Assembly: GCF_900205925.1 (NCBI RefSeq) | Contig: NZ_OAOD01000015.1 | Coordinates: 23,684 to 87,683 of the forward strand | Length of the DNA: 64,000 bases | Source of the DNA: Clostridium peptidivorans | GTDB lineage: Bacteria; Bacillota; Clostridia; Clostridiales; Clostridiaceae | Direction: 5' to 3' | In this document: positions 36,980 to 46,364 of the stretch, piece by piece | Layout of the letters: each line of letters opens with the position of its first letter | Numbering within the stretch: position 1 is the stretch's first letter | The notes under the pieces: model-generated | Told to the model about the DNA's origin: nothing | Database searches by the model: none | The model's input: the letters and a program-made list of their open reading frames with translations, nothing else | Made by a program: the position numbers and the translations under genes

Positions 36980-38089
36980 ATGTCTAGTTTATCATTAAAA
37001 CATATGTATAAAGTTTACCCAGGTAATGTTACAGCAGTAAAAGATTTTAACTTAGATATAAATGATAAGGAATTTATAGTATTTGTAGGACCTTCGGGAT
37101 GTGGAAAATCTACAACTTTAAGAATGGTGGCGGGCCTGGAAGAAATAAGCAATGGAGAATTATATATAGAAGATAAACTTGTAAATGATACAGCTCCTAA
37201 GGATAGAGATATAGCAATGGTATTTCAGAATTATGCACTTTACCCACATATGACTGTATATGATAATATGGCATTTGGGCTTAAACTTAGAAAAGTTCCA
37301 AAAATTGAAATAGATAAAAAGGTTAAAGAAGCAGCAAAAATACTTGATATTGAACATCTATTAAATAGAAAGCCTAAGGCATTATCAGGCGGACAAAGGC
37401 AAAGAGTTGCCATGGGAAGAGCAATAGTTAGAAATCCTAAAGTATTTTTAATGGACGAACCTTTATCCAACTTAGATGCAAAGCTTAGAGTTCAAATGAG
37501 AACAGAAATAGCAAAGCTGCATAAAAAATTACAAACTACTTTTATATATGTAACTCATGATCAAACAGAGGCCATGACGTTAGGTACGCGAATAGTAGTA
37601 ATGAAAGATGGTGTAATACAACAAGTAGATAATCCTCAAAGCATATATGAGCATCCAGTAAATATGTTTGTGGCGGGATTTATAGGAAGTCCTCAAATGA
37701 ATTTTATAGATTCCAATCTAGAGGAAATCGGCGGTAAAGTATATGTAGTATTTGGAGAAGATAAAGTGCTATTATCGCAGAATAAAACTGAAGTGATAAA
37801 AGACAGAGGATATATAGGTAAAGAAGTGGTTATGGGTATAAGGCCAGAGCACCTAAGTGATAAAGAAGAATCAATTAAAAGTTACCCAGATTCAGTATTT
37901 TCTGCTGATGTAGAAGTAACAGAACTTATGGGTGCAGAAACTTATTTATATTTAAGCAAATTAAAGTATAATTTTACTGCAAGGGTAAATGGCTCATCAA
38001 AATCAAAATCAGGAGATAAAGTGACCATTGCTATATTGCCTCAAAATATACACTTATTTGATAAGGAAAGTCAATTGACTATATTTTAG
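36980..38089 (+). CDS. Carbohydrate ABC transporter ATPase (UgpC/MsmK type)
   Basis: This 369-residue ATPase has Walker [10 protein letters not shown] (about 37-45), the signature [15 protein letters not shown], Walker [13 protein letters not shown] and a C-terminal OB-type regulatory domain ([10 protein letters not shown]). Proteins of this type energise several sugar or glycerol-3-phosphate importers from one shared gene. No permease or binding protein is adjacent, which fits a shared MsmK-like ATPase. TAGGAGGG precedes the ATG. Confidence 0.9.
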   Translation: MSSLSLKHMYKVYPGNVTAVKDFNLDINDKEFIVFVGPSGCGKSTTLRMVAGLEEISNGELYIEDKLVNDTAPKDRDIAMVFQNYALYPHMTVYDNMAFGLKLRKVPKIEIDKKVKEAAKILDIEHLLNRKPKALSGGQRQRVAMGRAIVRNPKVFLMDEPLSNLDAKLRVQMRTEIAKLHKKLQTTFIYVTHDQTEAMTLGTRIVVMKDGVIQQVDNPQSIYEHPVNMFVAGFIGSPQMNFIDSNLEEIGGKVYVVFGEDKVLLSQNKTEVIKDRGYIGKEVVMGIRPEHLSDKEESIKSYPDSVFSADVEVTELMGAETYLYLSKLKYNFTARVNGSSKSKSGDKVTIAILPQNIHLFDKESQLTIF

Positions 38090-38170
38090 GAGGTAGTGAA
38101 AGGTGCATAATATAAATAGTTTTTTATGTAGTATTTTTACTTTAGAAAGAGTCTAGATGGAGGTGTTAAG

Positions 38171-38878
38171 ATGAAGGTGGATTTAATAATATCGGCAGAT
38201 GATATAAAAAGAGAAAAGGTTATTGATAAATCCGTAGTAGTTATAGATATGTTAAGGGCTACTTCTGTTATAGTAACAGCAATGAATAATGGATGCAAGA
38301 ATGTTATTCCGGTGGTGTCTATAGAAGAAGCGCTAAATATAGTAAATAAGACCAGAAAAACACATATACTTGGTGGAGAGAGAAAAGCTCTAAAAATAGA
38401 AGGATTTGATTGCTCTAATTCTCCACTAGAATATACATGTGAAATGGTCAAAGATAAGGTGATTGTAATAACGACTAGTAATGGAACTAGAGCAATTAAG
38501 GGAAGTGAGGGAGCAAGAAATATATTAATAGGAGCTCTAATAAATGCTAAGGCTATAGCAAAAAAACTCATAGAACTAAATAATGATATTGTAATAGTAA
38601 ATGCAGGAACCTATGGACAGTTTTCCATAGATGATTTTTTGTGCAGCGGTTACATAATAGAATGCTTAGTTAGGTACGTGGATGTAGAGTTAACTGATAT
38701 AGCTAAAACAGCTCATTATTTATATAAGGAAAACCCAAACTTAGAGTTCATAGAAAATGCAAGTCACTTCAAGAGAATAAAGGAACTTAATTTACAAGAG
38801 GATTTAATATACTGTTGTAAAAAAGATATAATAGATATAGTACCTGAATATGCTAATGGCACTATATCTATTGACTAG
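38171..38878 (+). CDS. comB: ComB-family 2-phosphosulfolactate phosphatase
   Basis: This 235-residue protein has the ComB pattern: VVIDMLRATSVIVTAMNNG near the start, LGGERKALKIEGFDCSNSP, TTSNGTRAI and NAGTYGQFSIDDFLCSG. ComB dephosphorylates phosphosulfolactate in coenzyme M synthesis and acts in some sulfonate pathways; no other such genes are in view, so its role here is uncertain. GGAGGTG precedes the ATG. It follows the ATPase gene by 81 nt and abuts the convergent methyltransferase gene with no terminator between. Confidence 0.88.
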   Translation: MKVDLIISADDIKREKVIDKSVVVIDMLRATSVIVTAMNNGCKNVIPVVSIEEALNIVNKTRKTHILGGERKALKIEGFDCSNSPLEYTCEMVKDKVIVITTSNGTRAIKGSEGARNILIGALINAKAIAKKLIELNNDIVIVNAGTYGQFSIDDFLCSGYIIECLVRYVDVELTDIAKTAHYLYKENPNLEFIENASHFKRIKELNLQEDLIYCCKKDIIDIVPEYANGTISID

Positions 38879-38880
38879 TT

Positions 38881-40056
38881 TTAAACTACTTGGAATATAT
38901 AAAATTTAAGGTAATAGGACTCATCAGAAGTCCATAATATAGGATGATCAGAAGATTGAGTCCTAAACTCTACTTGGCGTAAAGTTCTTCGTGCATCCTT
39001 TGCAGCATCAGCTATGGTTTGCTTAAATAACTCTGGATTCATAAAATGGGAGCAGGAACAGGTTATAAAGAATCCACCAGGTTTAACCATTTTTATTCCT
39101 CTTAAATTTATTTCTTTATAGCCTCTTACTGCACCATCTATAGTGGAGCGGGATTTTGTAAAGGCAGGGGGATCTAATATAACTACATCATATTTTCTTC
39201 CTTCCTTTGCCCATTTATGTAAAACGTCAAAAGCATTATGACATTCAAACTTTACTACATCTGAAAGACCATTAAGTTCCGCATTTTTAGTGGCATCCTT
39301 TATAGCAAGCTCTGATATGTCTAAGCCAAGTACGCTCTTAGCTCCAGCAATACCTGCATTAAGCGCAAAGGAACCTGTATGAGTAAAGCAATCTAATACA
39401 TCTGCATCTTTGCAAAGTTTATGTATTGCATTTCTATTTTCCTTTTGATCAAGAAAAAATCCTGTTTTTTGACCATTTTCTAAGTCAACGTGATATCTAA
39501 CTCCATTTTCTGTTATTATTACATTAGTATCAAAAGGTTCTGTAAGAAATCCCTTTGTTTGTTCCATTCCCTCTAATTCCCTTACGGCCACGTCACTTCT
39601 TTCATATATTCCCTTTGCACCATATTCTTCTTTCAATATGTTCACTATTATATCTTTATATTTATCTATACCTAAAGCAAGTGATTGTATCACATAATAA
39701 TCTTCATATTTGTCTATTATAAGTCCTGGTAAAAAGTCTGCTTCGCCAAAGACGAATCTGCAACTTGAGGTATCTATTACCTTTTTTCTATATTCCCATG
39801 CATTTTTTAGTCTTTTTCTAAAGAAATCCTCATTTATTTCTTCATTGATGTCTCTAGTCATTATACGTATAGCAATTTTTGATGCATCATTTATATAACC
39901 TTTGCCTATAAACTCATTTCTAAAATTATAAACTTCTATAATATCACCATTTACGTAATCTCCATCATAGCCTTCAATTTCATTAGAATATATCCAAGGA
40001 TGACCTGCCTCAGATTTTCTTCCACGACCTTTATATAAATAAAACTTGCTTGCCAT
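38881..40056 (-). CDS. Class I SAM-dependent rRNA methyltransferase (RlmI-like)
   Basis: This protein of about 391 residues has an N-terminal PUA domain (LYKGRGRKSEAGHPWIYSNEI), an EEHEY-like middle region and a C-terminal Rossmann methyltransferase domain with VLDCFTHTGSFALNAG, LDISELAI and the catalytic ILDPPAFTKS and CSCSHFM. It is related to E. coli RlmI, which methylates C1962 of 23S rRNA. The start is at 40056 after AGGAGG. The gene is convergent with comB. Confidence 0.9.
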   Translation of the reverse strand: MASKFYLYKGRGRKSEAGHPWIYSNEIEGYDGDYVNGDIIEVYNFRNEFIGKGYINDASKIAIRIMTRDINEEINEDFFRKRLKNAWEYRKKVIDTSSCRFVFGEADFLPGLIIDKYEDYYVIQSLALGIDKYKDIIVNILKEEYGAKGIYERSDVAVRELEGMEQTKGFLTEPFDTNVIITENGVRYHVDLENGQKTGFFLDQKENRNAIHKLCKDADVLDCFTHTGSFALNAGIAGAKSVLGLDISELAIKDATKNAELNGLSDVVKFECHNAFDVLHKWAKEGRKYDVVILDPPAFTKSRSTIDGAVRGYKEINLRGIKMVKPGGFFITCSCSHFMNPELFKQTIADAAKDARRTLRQVEFRTQSSDHPILWTSDESYYLKFYIFQVV

Positions 40057-40135
40057 TAAAAAAACCTCCTTGATATTCGATACTTTTGTAGTATACCATA
40101 ATGAATAGTACAATAATAGAACTACCCTATAAAAA

Positions 40136-40579
40136 CTATAGAGTAGTCATATCGGTTGTAATGTCTAGGTTATTTTCATCAATCCAGCATATGGAAGATT
40201 CTAAGACCCATCCCTTGTTGTTAATTCTTTCATCTTGTGGGAAAAAGACCTCAAGCCAAAGAGTATCGTTTATTTCCCCCATATCTAGTACATTTATAAC
40301 AGTTTCAGGATTTAAAGTGAAAAGTACAGGGGAGTCATTCAAAGGGGATAGATGAATATAAGTAAAGCTATTGACTTTTACCTTAGAATAAATAGGTGTC
40401 TTGTATTTTATTACTATAGTATTTAAAGTTTTATCTTTCGTATTATAGGATTCTTTCAATTCCTCATATTGTTTTTTAAGTACCATTAGCTGCCTTTTTT
40501 GAACATAAATTTTATTATTAAAGTAGTATGAAATATAAAGTGATACACACAAAAGAATTATAAATAGAAAGGCAAACAT
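40136..40579 (-). CDS. Membrane-anchored coiled-coil/SH3-like protein, unknown
   Basis: I do not recognise this 147-residue protein. It has one N-terminal membrane segment (about 2-20), a coiled-coil stretch (YVQKRQLMVLKKQYEELKES) and a C-terminal beta-rich region that resembles an SH3-type fold (KTPIYSKVKVNSFTYIHLSPL to WLEVFF..GWV). GGAGG lies 5 nt before the ATG at 40579. A weak inverted repeat (ACTAC.CTAT / ATAG.GTAGT) overlaps its end at 40122-40146. Confidence 0.65.
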   Translation of the reverse strand: MFAFLFIILLCVSLYISYYFNNKIYVQKRQLMVLKKQYEELKESYNTKDKTLNTIVIKYKTPIYSKVKVNSFTYIHLSPLNDSPVLFTLNPETVINVLDMGEINDTLWLEVFFPQDERINNKGWVLESSICWIDENNLDITTDMTTL

Positions 40580-40639
40580 ATGGGCCTCCATATAATTATT
40601 TATAATTATATCTTATTCATGTAAATTTTTTATATACAA

Positions 40640-40665
40640 AAAACTCGTGACTTTGCACGAGTTTT
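40640..40665 (-). terminator. Terminator of the HAD phosphatase gene
   Basis: A 10-bp perfect stem (AAAACTCGTG / CACGAGTTTT) with a 6-nt loop is followed on the minus strand by a run of Ts. Confidence 0.8.
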
Positions 40666-40667
40666 TA

Positions 40668-41321
40668 TTAAACAGCTTCAGTTAAATCATCATATTTATA
40701 TATATATAAGTCTGCTAGAGACATTAAGTCTTCCTTTTGAGGTTCAGAATATAAATCATGAACTGCTACCACTTTCATTCCTGCAGCTTTAGCTCCTATT
40801 ACTGCAGGTAGTATATCTTCAAATACTATGCAGTTTTCAGGGGACACTCCGAGCCTTTCAGCACAAAGTAGATATACATCTGGAAAGTTTTTACCTCTTG
40901 AAACTTCACCCGTAGTAGTAATACAGTCGAAATAATCGTATATTCCTGTGCTTTTTAAGGCAGCCTGTAGTAACATGTCACAATTGCTTGTAGCTAGGCC
41001 TATTTTAATATTATTAGATTTAAGCAGTGTTAAAAATTCCTTAGCTCCAGATTTAAGAGTTACATCATTAGTATATTGATTTAAGGCCATATCATTCCAT
41101 TCATTTGTTATCTCTTCTATGGAAGATTCAAGAGAAAACCTGTCTTTAAAATACTTTGCGGTTTGACTAAAACTTAAATGTTCTATATTTTCTTTTAAAT
41201 CTGAAGGAATGGTTATATTACGTTTCTTTAGGTATTCTACATCTATATTATTCCATATCCACATGGAATCAATCAAAGTACCATCCATATCAAATATAGC
41301 AGCCTTGATATCCTTAAACAT
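40668..41321 (-). CDS. HAD-family phosphatase (beta-phosphoglucomutase-like)
   Basis: This 217-residue HAD hydrolase has motif I FDMDGTLIDS, motif II LATSNCD, a motif III lysine near GKNFPDVYL and motif IV FEDILPAV. The helical cap between motifs I and II marks subfamily IA (PGMB/YcjU-like). It probably dephosphorylates a sugar phosphate or nucleotide; the exact substrate is unclear. The start follows GAAAGGATG. Confidence 0.87.
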   Translation of the reverse strand: MFKDIKAAIFDMDGTLIDSMWIWNNIDVEYLKKRNITIPSDLKENIEHLSFSQTAKYFKDRFSLESSIEEITNEWNDMALNQYTNDVTLKSGAKEFLTLLKSNNIKIGLATSNCDMLLQAALKSTGIYDYFDCITTTGEVSRGKNFPDVYLLCAERLGVSPENCIVFEDILPAVIGAKAAGMKVVAVHDLYSEPQKEDLMSLADLYIYKYDDLTEAV

Positions 41322-41390
41322 TTACTTCATCCTTTCTACAATAGTTTTTATAGTAATCCTATTATAGCATGAAGTAATGAAATATATCAT

Positions 41391-42734
41391 TTAAAATTCA
41401 CGTTCAAATATTCTTATTTTGACGGTATCTTTAAAATCCTCTATTGAGCTTATATTTATTTTTTGAAGTATTTTACCCATACACTCACTGTCTACAGCTA
41501 CTTTAATTTTTGATTTATCTGCAAAACTATTTACAAGTTTTCTACCTTCTTCATGAGGAAGCAGTGCTTTAGGGCCTCCAACACATCCTCCGATACAACC
41601 CATTCCTTCAATAAAATTAGCTGCAAATTCTCCAGCTTTTAATTTATTAAGTAAGTCCTTACATTCACGCACTCCATTGCCTTGAACAGTCTTCAAATAT
41701 TTATATTTTTCTGGAAATAGCCTTTCTATAGCCTCGCCTACAGCTAAAGATACCCCACCTGTACGTGCGTATAATCTGCCTCCACGAGAAGCATATTCAA
41801 AGGATTCATCTTCTTCTAATTCATCAGGATCTATGCCTAATGCATCAAATATATCCTTTATCTCTGCAAAGGTAAGCACAAAGTCAATAGCACCTTCTAT
41901 ATCCTTCTCACGTGCTTCTGATTTTTTAGCTATGCAAGGTCCTACAAATACTACTTTACAATCTGGATTTATTGCTTTTAAGACTCTTCCAGATGCAATC
42001 ATAGGAGACACAGAGGGAGAAACATGTTTAACCAAATCAGCATAGACTTTTCTAAGCATTCCTACCCACATAGGACAGCAACAGGAAGTAATCATAAAAT
42101 CTTTTTCATCTTGCACAAAATGGTCATATTCTACAGCTTCTTTTAATGTAAGCATATCTGCGAAAAAAGCAGTTTCCACCATATCTGAAAAGCCCATTTT
42201 CTTAAAGGCTGTTCTAAGTTTATGTATTGTTACGCCTTCTCCAAATTGTCCTACAATAGCAGGAGCTACACTAACAATTACAGGGGTGCCACCCTTAAGT
42301 AGGCTTATTAAAGGTATAAACTCTGAGTTGTCTAATATGGTTCCTTCAGGGCAACTGTCTATGCACATACCACAATCTAAGCATAGTTCATCATTTATGT
42401 ATATTTTTTTACTTTTGCTATCTGGAAGAATAGCACCAAAGGGACAGGCTTGCTGGCATAAACAATCATCTGGATTTTTACAATCATCTATGCAGTCTTC
42501 CATTTTAAATACCACTCTTTGAGCAGGAGAATAATTTTCTATAGCCTTTGTAAGATTATCCATATAGTTATCATCAAATTTTACTTCTACACCGCACAAT
42601 GCAGATATAATCCTACCTAATTTATCCTTATTAATCTCTGGATTAATAAGTAAACTATTAACTTCAGCTTTTAAATTTCCTTCATAGTGAGCCTTCACTA
42701 GCTTCTTAAATAACTCTTGATATGACTTATGCAT
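41391..42734 (-). CDS. [FeFe]-hydrogenase-like iron-sulfur protein
   Basis: This protein of about 447 residues has an unusual N-terminal cluster motif (CIDDCKNPDDCLCQQACP), a classical 4Fe-4S ferredoxin motif (CLDCGMCIDSCPEG) and an H-cluster domain. L1 is TSCCCPMW, L2 is VGPCIAKKSEA and L3 is EGMGCIGGCVGG, so all four H-cluster cysteines are present. It lacks the C-terminal and N-terminal extensions of the main catalytic HydA and resembles the smaller group B or sensory types. The start at 42734 follows AAAGGGGTG. No maturases are adjacent. Confidence 0.85.
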   Translation of the reverse strand: MHKSYQELFKKLVKAHYEGNLKAEVNSLLINPEINKDKLGRIISALCGVEVKFDDNYMDNLTKAIENYSPAQRVVFKMEDCIDDCKNPDDCLCQQACPFGAILPDSKSKKIYINDELCLDCGMCIDSCPEGTILDNSEFIPLISLLKGGTPVIVSVAPAIVGQFGEGVTIHKLRTAFKKMGFSDMVETAFFADMLTLKEAVEYDHFVQDEKDFMITSCCCPMWVGMLRKVYADLVKHVSPSVSPMIASGRVLKAINPDCKVVFVGPCIAKKSEAREKDIEGAIDFVLTFAEIKDIFDALGIDPDELEEDESFEYASRGGRLYARTGGVSLAVGEAIERLFPEKYKYLKTVQGNGVRECKDLLNKLKAGEFAANFIEGMGCIGGCVGGPKALLPHEEGRKLVNSFADKSKIKVAVDSECMGKILQKINISSIEDFKDTVKIRIFEREF

Positions 42735-42868
42735 TAATAAACACCCCTTTGTATAAAGCAATATAAAAATAAGTAAATAATATTTAATATTATTTACTTA
42801 TTAGCCAAAATTTATTTATTAATTAGATAAGACCACAGATAGGCGTTTATTTTTCATAATAAAAAAGA

Positions 42869-42884
42869 ACTACCTTTTGGTAGT
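42869..42884 (-). terminator. Terminator after tRNA-Pro
   Basis: A 6-bp stem (ACTACC/GGTAGT) with a TTTT loop (AAAA on the transcribed strand) is followed by TCTTTTTT on the minus strand. Confidence 0.75.
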
Positions 42885-42888
42885 CCAC

Positions 42889-42964
42889 TGGTCGGGGTGA
42901 CAGGGATTGAACCTGCGACCTCATGGTCCCAAACCACGCGCGCTCCCATCTGCGCTACACCCCG
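42889..42964 (-). tRNA. tRNA-Pro (anticodon TGG)
   Basis: The acceptor stem CGGGGTG / CACCCCG, a D arm, an anticodon stem CGTGG/CCATG with loop TTTGGGA (anticodon TGG), the T arm GCAGGTTCAATCCTGT-type and an encoded CCA end are all visible. The span given includes CCA. Confidence 0.95.
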
Positions 42965-43018
42965 ATAATCAAATATATTATAAAAGAAAATAAAAAAAAA
43001 TTCAAGAAAAATTTTTAT

Positions 43019-43053
43019 AAAAAGAAAGTTGATGTGAAACCAACTTTCTTTTT
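43019..43053 (-). terminator. Terminator of the small membrane gene
   Basis: A 13-bp stem (AAAAAGAAAGTTG / CAACTTTCTTTTT) with a 9-nt loop ends the gene at 43065 and precedes tRNA-Pro. Confidence 0.75.
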
Positions 43054-43064
43054 AAATAATAAGA

Positions 43065-43376
43065 TTACTTTTTCTCTTTATCACCTGCACCTCGAGTAGG
43101 AACTAGTGACATGACAAATCCAACTAATATAGATACTAAGGCAGGTGCTATAACATTTACATAAGCAATAAATCTTGTTTTATAAAGTACTAATGCAGTA
43201 ACAACTGTTATTGCTACAGTTATTACGAAAATGGATATTACAAATTTAGCAAAGGAACTAAAGATTTTTTCATATATTTTATGACGAGTAGGTCCACTTA
43301 TTAGTTTTTTAAATAAAAAGTAAGATATAAATATTAATACTATGTTTACAGCAGTAGAAATTAAAAAATTTCTCAC
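43065..43376 (-). CDS. Small three-helix membrane protein, unknown
   Basis: I do not recognise this 103-residue protein. It has three hydrophobic helices (about 5-24, 42-65 and 72-92) and a charged C-terminal tail (RGAGDKEKK), so it is an integral membrane protein. The GTG at 43376 was chosen because GGAGGTG lies 6 nt upstream. That site lies in the 3' arm of a 10-bp hairpin, so translation may be controlled. It follows murC by about 70 nt. Confidence 0.65.
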   Translation of the reverse strand: MRNFLISTAVNIVLIFISYFLFKKLISGPTRHKIYEKIFSSFAKFVISIFVITVAITVVTALVLYKTRFIAYVNVIAPALVSILVGFVMSLVPTRGAGDKEKK

Positions 43377-43378
43377 GA

Positions 43379-43430
43379 AAAACACCTCCTAATACTGTTA
43401 TATTTATTGTTACCAGCTTAGAGGTGTTTT
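43379..43430 (-). promoter_or_regulatory. RBS-sequestering hairpin upstream of small membrane gene
   Basis: On the minus strand AAAACACCTC (43430-43421) is perfectly complementary to GAGGTGTTTT (43388-43379). The 3' arm contains most of the GGAGG ribosome-binding site and ends just before the GTG start. The loop is 32 nt. It may also terminate murC messages, since it ends in a T run. Confidence 0.5.
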
Positions 43431-43448
43431 ACACTTTTTATTTTTTAA

Positions 43449-44825
43449 TTATTTATTTAAAAAATCTTCTCCGATTTTATATACATCTCCTGCTCCAACT
43501 GTTAAAACCAAATCTCCTTCTTTTAAAGAACCATTTAAGTAATTTAGTATTTCTTCAAAACTATGAAAGTTTTTGCAGTTTAAATTTTTTAATCTTAATG
43601 CATCACCAAGCATTGTAGAATTTACTATTCCAGTATCCTTTTCTCTTGCAGCATAAATGTCTGCCAGGATTATTTCATCTGCATCATAAAAACATTCAGT
43701 GAATTCATTAAATAAGGTTATGGTTCTTGAATAAGTATGAGGTTGAAAAATACATACAACCTTATTATGTGGATAATTCTTAGCAGCTTTTAGTGTAGCT
43801 TTGATTTCTGTAGGATGATGTGCATAATCATCTACAATTGTAATTCCATCTTTAATGCCTTTAAGTTCAAATCTTCTATGAGTACCACCAAAACTTTCAA
43901 TTCCAAGTTTTATATTTTCGTAAGATATATCAAGTATAAGTGCTATGCATATACTTGATAGGGAATTTAAAAGATTGTGTGTACCAGGCACATTTAAGTT
44001 TGCTGAGAATAATTTGTTGCTATTTTCAAATACATCAAAGGATGCGCAAGCTTTTTCATTATAAGTTATATTTTTAGCAGTAATATCGCCCTTATCTATT
44101 CCGTAAGTTAATATGTTGGAGGTACAAGCTTTTAATACTGGCTCCATATGAGGGTCTTCAGCATAAGCAACTAAGTAACCTTCTTTAGGTATAAGCTTTG
44201 CAAACTTTACAAATGTATCTTGTATATCCTGTATATCTTTATAGTAATCTAAGTGATCTGCATCGATATTTAAGATTGTACCTATATAAGGATAAAACTT
44301 TAAAAATGAAGCTTTATACTCGCAAGCTTCCGTTATAAAATATTCACTTTTTCCTGTTCTTACATTCCCATTTATAATATCTAAATCTCCGCCAACTAAG
44401 ATAGTAGGATCTAAATCAGCTTTTAGGCATATATGAGTTATCATGGATGTAGTTGTGGTTTTACCATGAGTTCCAGATATGGCTATATTGTACTTATGAC
44501 CTTTCATAAGTTTTCCTAGAAACTCTGCTCGATCCATTAAAGGTATATTAAGTTCTTTTGTTTTTATAAGCTCTGGATTATCTTCAGAAATCGCAGCAGT
44601 ATATACTACCAAACTTGCGTGTTCAACATTTTTTGACTCATGGCCTATATAAATTTTTGCACCCATAGATTGAAGTTTGTCAGTTATATTAGATTTATTC
44701 ATATCTGATCCTGATACAACATAACCTTTTTCTAAAAGTATCTCAGCGAGACCGCTCATACTTATTCCGCCTATACCTATAAAGTGTATAGGTTTGTCTT
44801 TATATTTTACTAAATCAAGTAGCAA
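43449..44825 (-). CDS. murC: UDP-N-acetylmuramate--L-alanine ligase
   Basis: This ATP-dependent ligase adds L-alanine to UDP-MurNAc in cytosolic peptidoglycan precursor synthesis. It has the N-terminal Rossmann domain ([18 protein letters not shown]), the Mur ATP loop [15 protein letters not shown] and the later [20 protein letters not shown] and [15 protein letters not shown] at 44825 with GAGGAG 9 nt upstream gives 458 residues, the usual clostridial length; the frame is open further upstream but only through AT-rich sequence. It is divergent from purR. Confidence 0.95.
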   Translation of the reverse strand: MLLDLVKYKDKPIHFIGIGGISMSGLAEILLEKGYVVSGSDMNKSNITDKLQSMGAKIYIGHESKNVEHASLVVYTAAISEDNPELIKTKELNIPLMDRAEFLGKLMKGHKYNIAISGTHGKTTTTSMITHICLKADLDPTILVGGDLDIINGNVRTGKSEYFITEACEYKASFLKFYPYIGTILNIDADHLDYYKDIQDIQDTFVKFAKLIPKEGYLVAYAEDPHMEPVLKACTSNILTYGIDKGDITAKNITYNEKACASFDVFENSNKLFSANLNVPGTHNLLNSLSSICIALILDISYENIKLGIESFGGTHRRFELKGIKDGITIVDDYAHHPTEIKATLKAAKNYPHNKVVCIFQPHTYSRTITLFNEFTECFYDADEIILADIYAAREKDTGIVNSTMLGDALRLKNLNCKNFHSFEEILNYLNGSLKEGDLVLTVGAGDVYKIGEDFLNK

Positions 44826-45009
44826 TTTGCTCAACTCCTCGTAAATTTCATTCCATTTAATAATTATATACAAAAAAACATTAAAAAACACTTAAAATAT
44901 TATTTATTTTTACTATATCATTGATTATATTCTGTTTTTAGAATAGAATATGAATAATAGGAAATATTTAATAATGAATAATCGTAATTAATATAGTTAG
45001 GTGATATAT

Positions 45010-45828
45010 ATGGATAAATTTACACGAAATCAAAGAATTTCTGCTATTACTAAGATACTTATAGAAAATCCCAATAAGATAATAAATTTGAATAGATTTA
45101 CTGAAATGTTTAATGCTGCAAAATCTACAGTAAGTGAAGATTTAATTGCAATAAAGGAAATTTTATTAAAACTTTCTTTAGGTAAAATAGAAACTATACC
45201 AGGAGCAGCTGGGGGAGTAAGATACATAGGAGGAGTTTCTGAGGAAGAAAGCATAAAATTTGCTGAAGAATTATGTATGATTTTAAAAGATAGAGAAAGA
45301 ATAATACCAGGGAATTTTCTATATGTTACAGATTTAATGTTTAGTCCAGATATAATTAGTAAAGCTGGAAAAATATTAGCCTCTTCATTTAATAATAAGG
45401 ACGTAAATTATGTAGTAACCGTAGAAACTAAAGGTATTCCGTTAGCTTATGAAGTAGCTAAAATGCTTGGAGTTCAATTAGTAGTTGTGCGAAGGGAAAA
45501 TAAAGTAACAGAGGGACCAACGGTGAGTATAAATTATGTATCAGGTTCTACTAATAGAATACAAAACATGACTTTATCTAAAAGGACTATTAATAAGGGA
45601 AGTAATTGTATTTTCATTGATGATTTTATGAAAGCTGGTGGAACTGCCCTTGGAATAATGAACTTACTAAAGGAGTTTGAAAGTAATTTAGTAGGGATTG
45701 GTGTACTTATAGATAATATAGAAATGGATAAAAAGTTAGTAGATAATTACGTATCTATTATTGAGTTTGAAGGATTAGATGGAGAAGATAATGCTATTTT
45801 AAATGTATCTAAGAAAATAAAAATGTAA
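45010..45828 (+). CDS. purR: Pur operon repressor
   Basis: This 272-residue protein has an N-terminal winged helix (RNQRISAITKILIENPNKIINLNRF) and a phosphoribosyltransferase-fold domain with the PRPP loop IFIDDFMKAGGTA. In Bacillus PurR represses purine genes and is released by PRPP. AGGTGA lies 6 nt before the ATG at 45010; the preceding GTG lies inside that site. It heads the conserved purR-spoVG-glmU-prs series. Confidence 0.94.
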   Translation: MDKFTRNQRISAITKILIENPNKIINLNRFTEMFNAAKSTVSEDLIAIKEILLKLSLGKIETIPGAAGGVRYIGGVSEEESIKFAEELCMILKDRERIIPGNFLYVTDLMFSPDIISKAGKILASSFNNKDVNYVVTVETKGIPLAYEVAKMLGVQLVVVRRENKVTEGPTVSINYVSGSTNRIQNMTLSKRTINKGSNCIFIDDFMKAGGTALGIMNLLKEFESNLVGIGVLIDNIEMDKKLVDNYVSIIEFEGLDGEDNAILNVSKKIKM

Positions 45829-45864
45829 AATATTCTAAAAATTATATATTTTTTTTGAAAGTAA

Positions 45865-45893
45865 GAAGGAAAAATGCAAAACGTAGAGAATAT
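45865..45893 (+). promoter_or_regulatory. Sigma-H promoter of spoVG
   Basis: GAAGGAAAA (45865-45873) and AGAGAATAT (45885-45893) match the sigma-H consensus RNAGGAWWW and RNNGAAWWW with an 11-nt spacer. B. subtilis spoVG is a classic sigma-H gene, so the placement fits. Confidence 0.7.
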
Positions 45894-45904
45894 TATTATC
45901 ATAA

Positions 45905-46210
<306 letters not shown>

Positions 46211-46238
46211 AAAGGAGGAGTAATATTACTCCTTTTTA
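46211..46238 (+). terminator. spoVG terminator
   Basis: GGAGTAAT/ATTACTCC, extended by A-T and G-U pairs, is followed by a T-rich stretch (CTTTTTATTTT). Confidence 0.75.
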
Positions 46239-46364
46239 TTTTGTCCAATTTTCTGAATATATCCGGTAATGTTGCAATTAATATGCATATAAAATATAAT
46301 AATAGGTAAGAAGTTATATTATTATATATAATAATGTAAAAATGTGCCTATAAGAGGTGGTAAA

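Noticed and set aside
38137..38571. 144-codon hydrophobic open frame on the minus strand
   Set aside because: It is the complement of comB, whose motifs and ribosome-binding site are clear.
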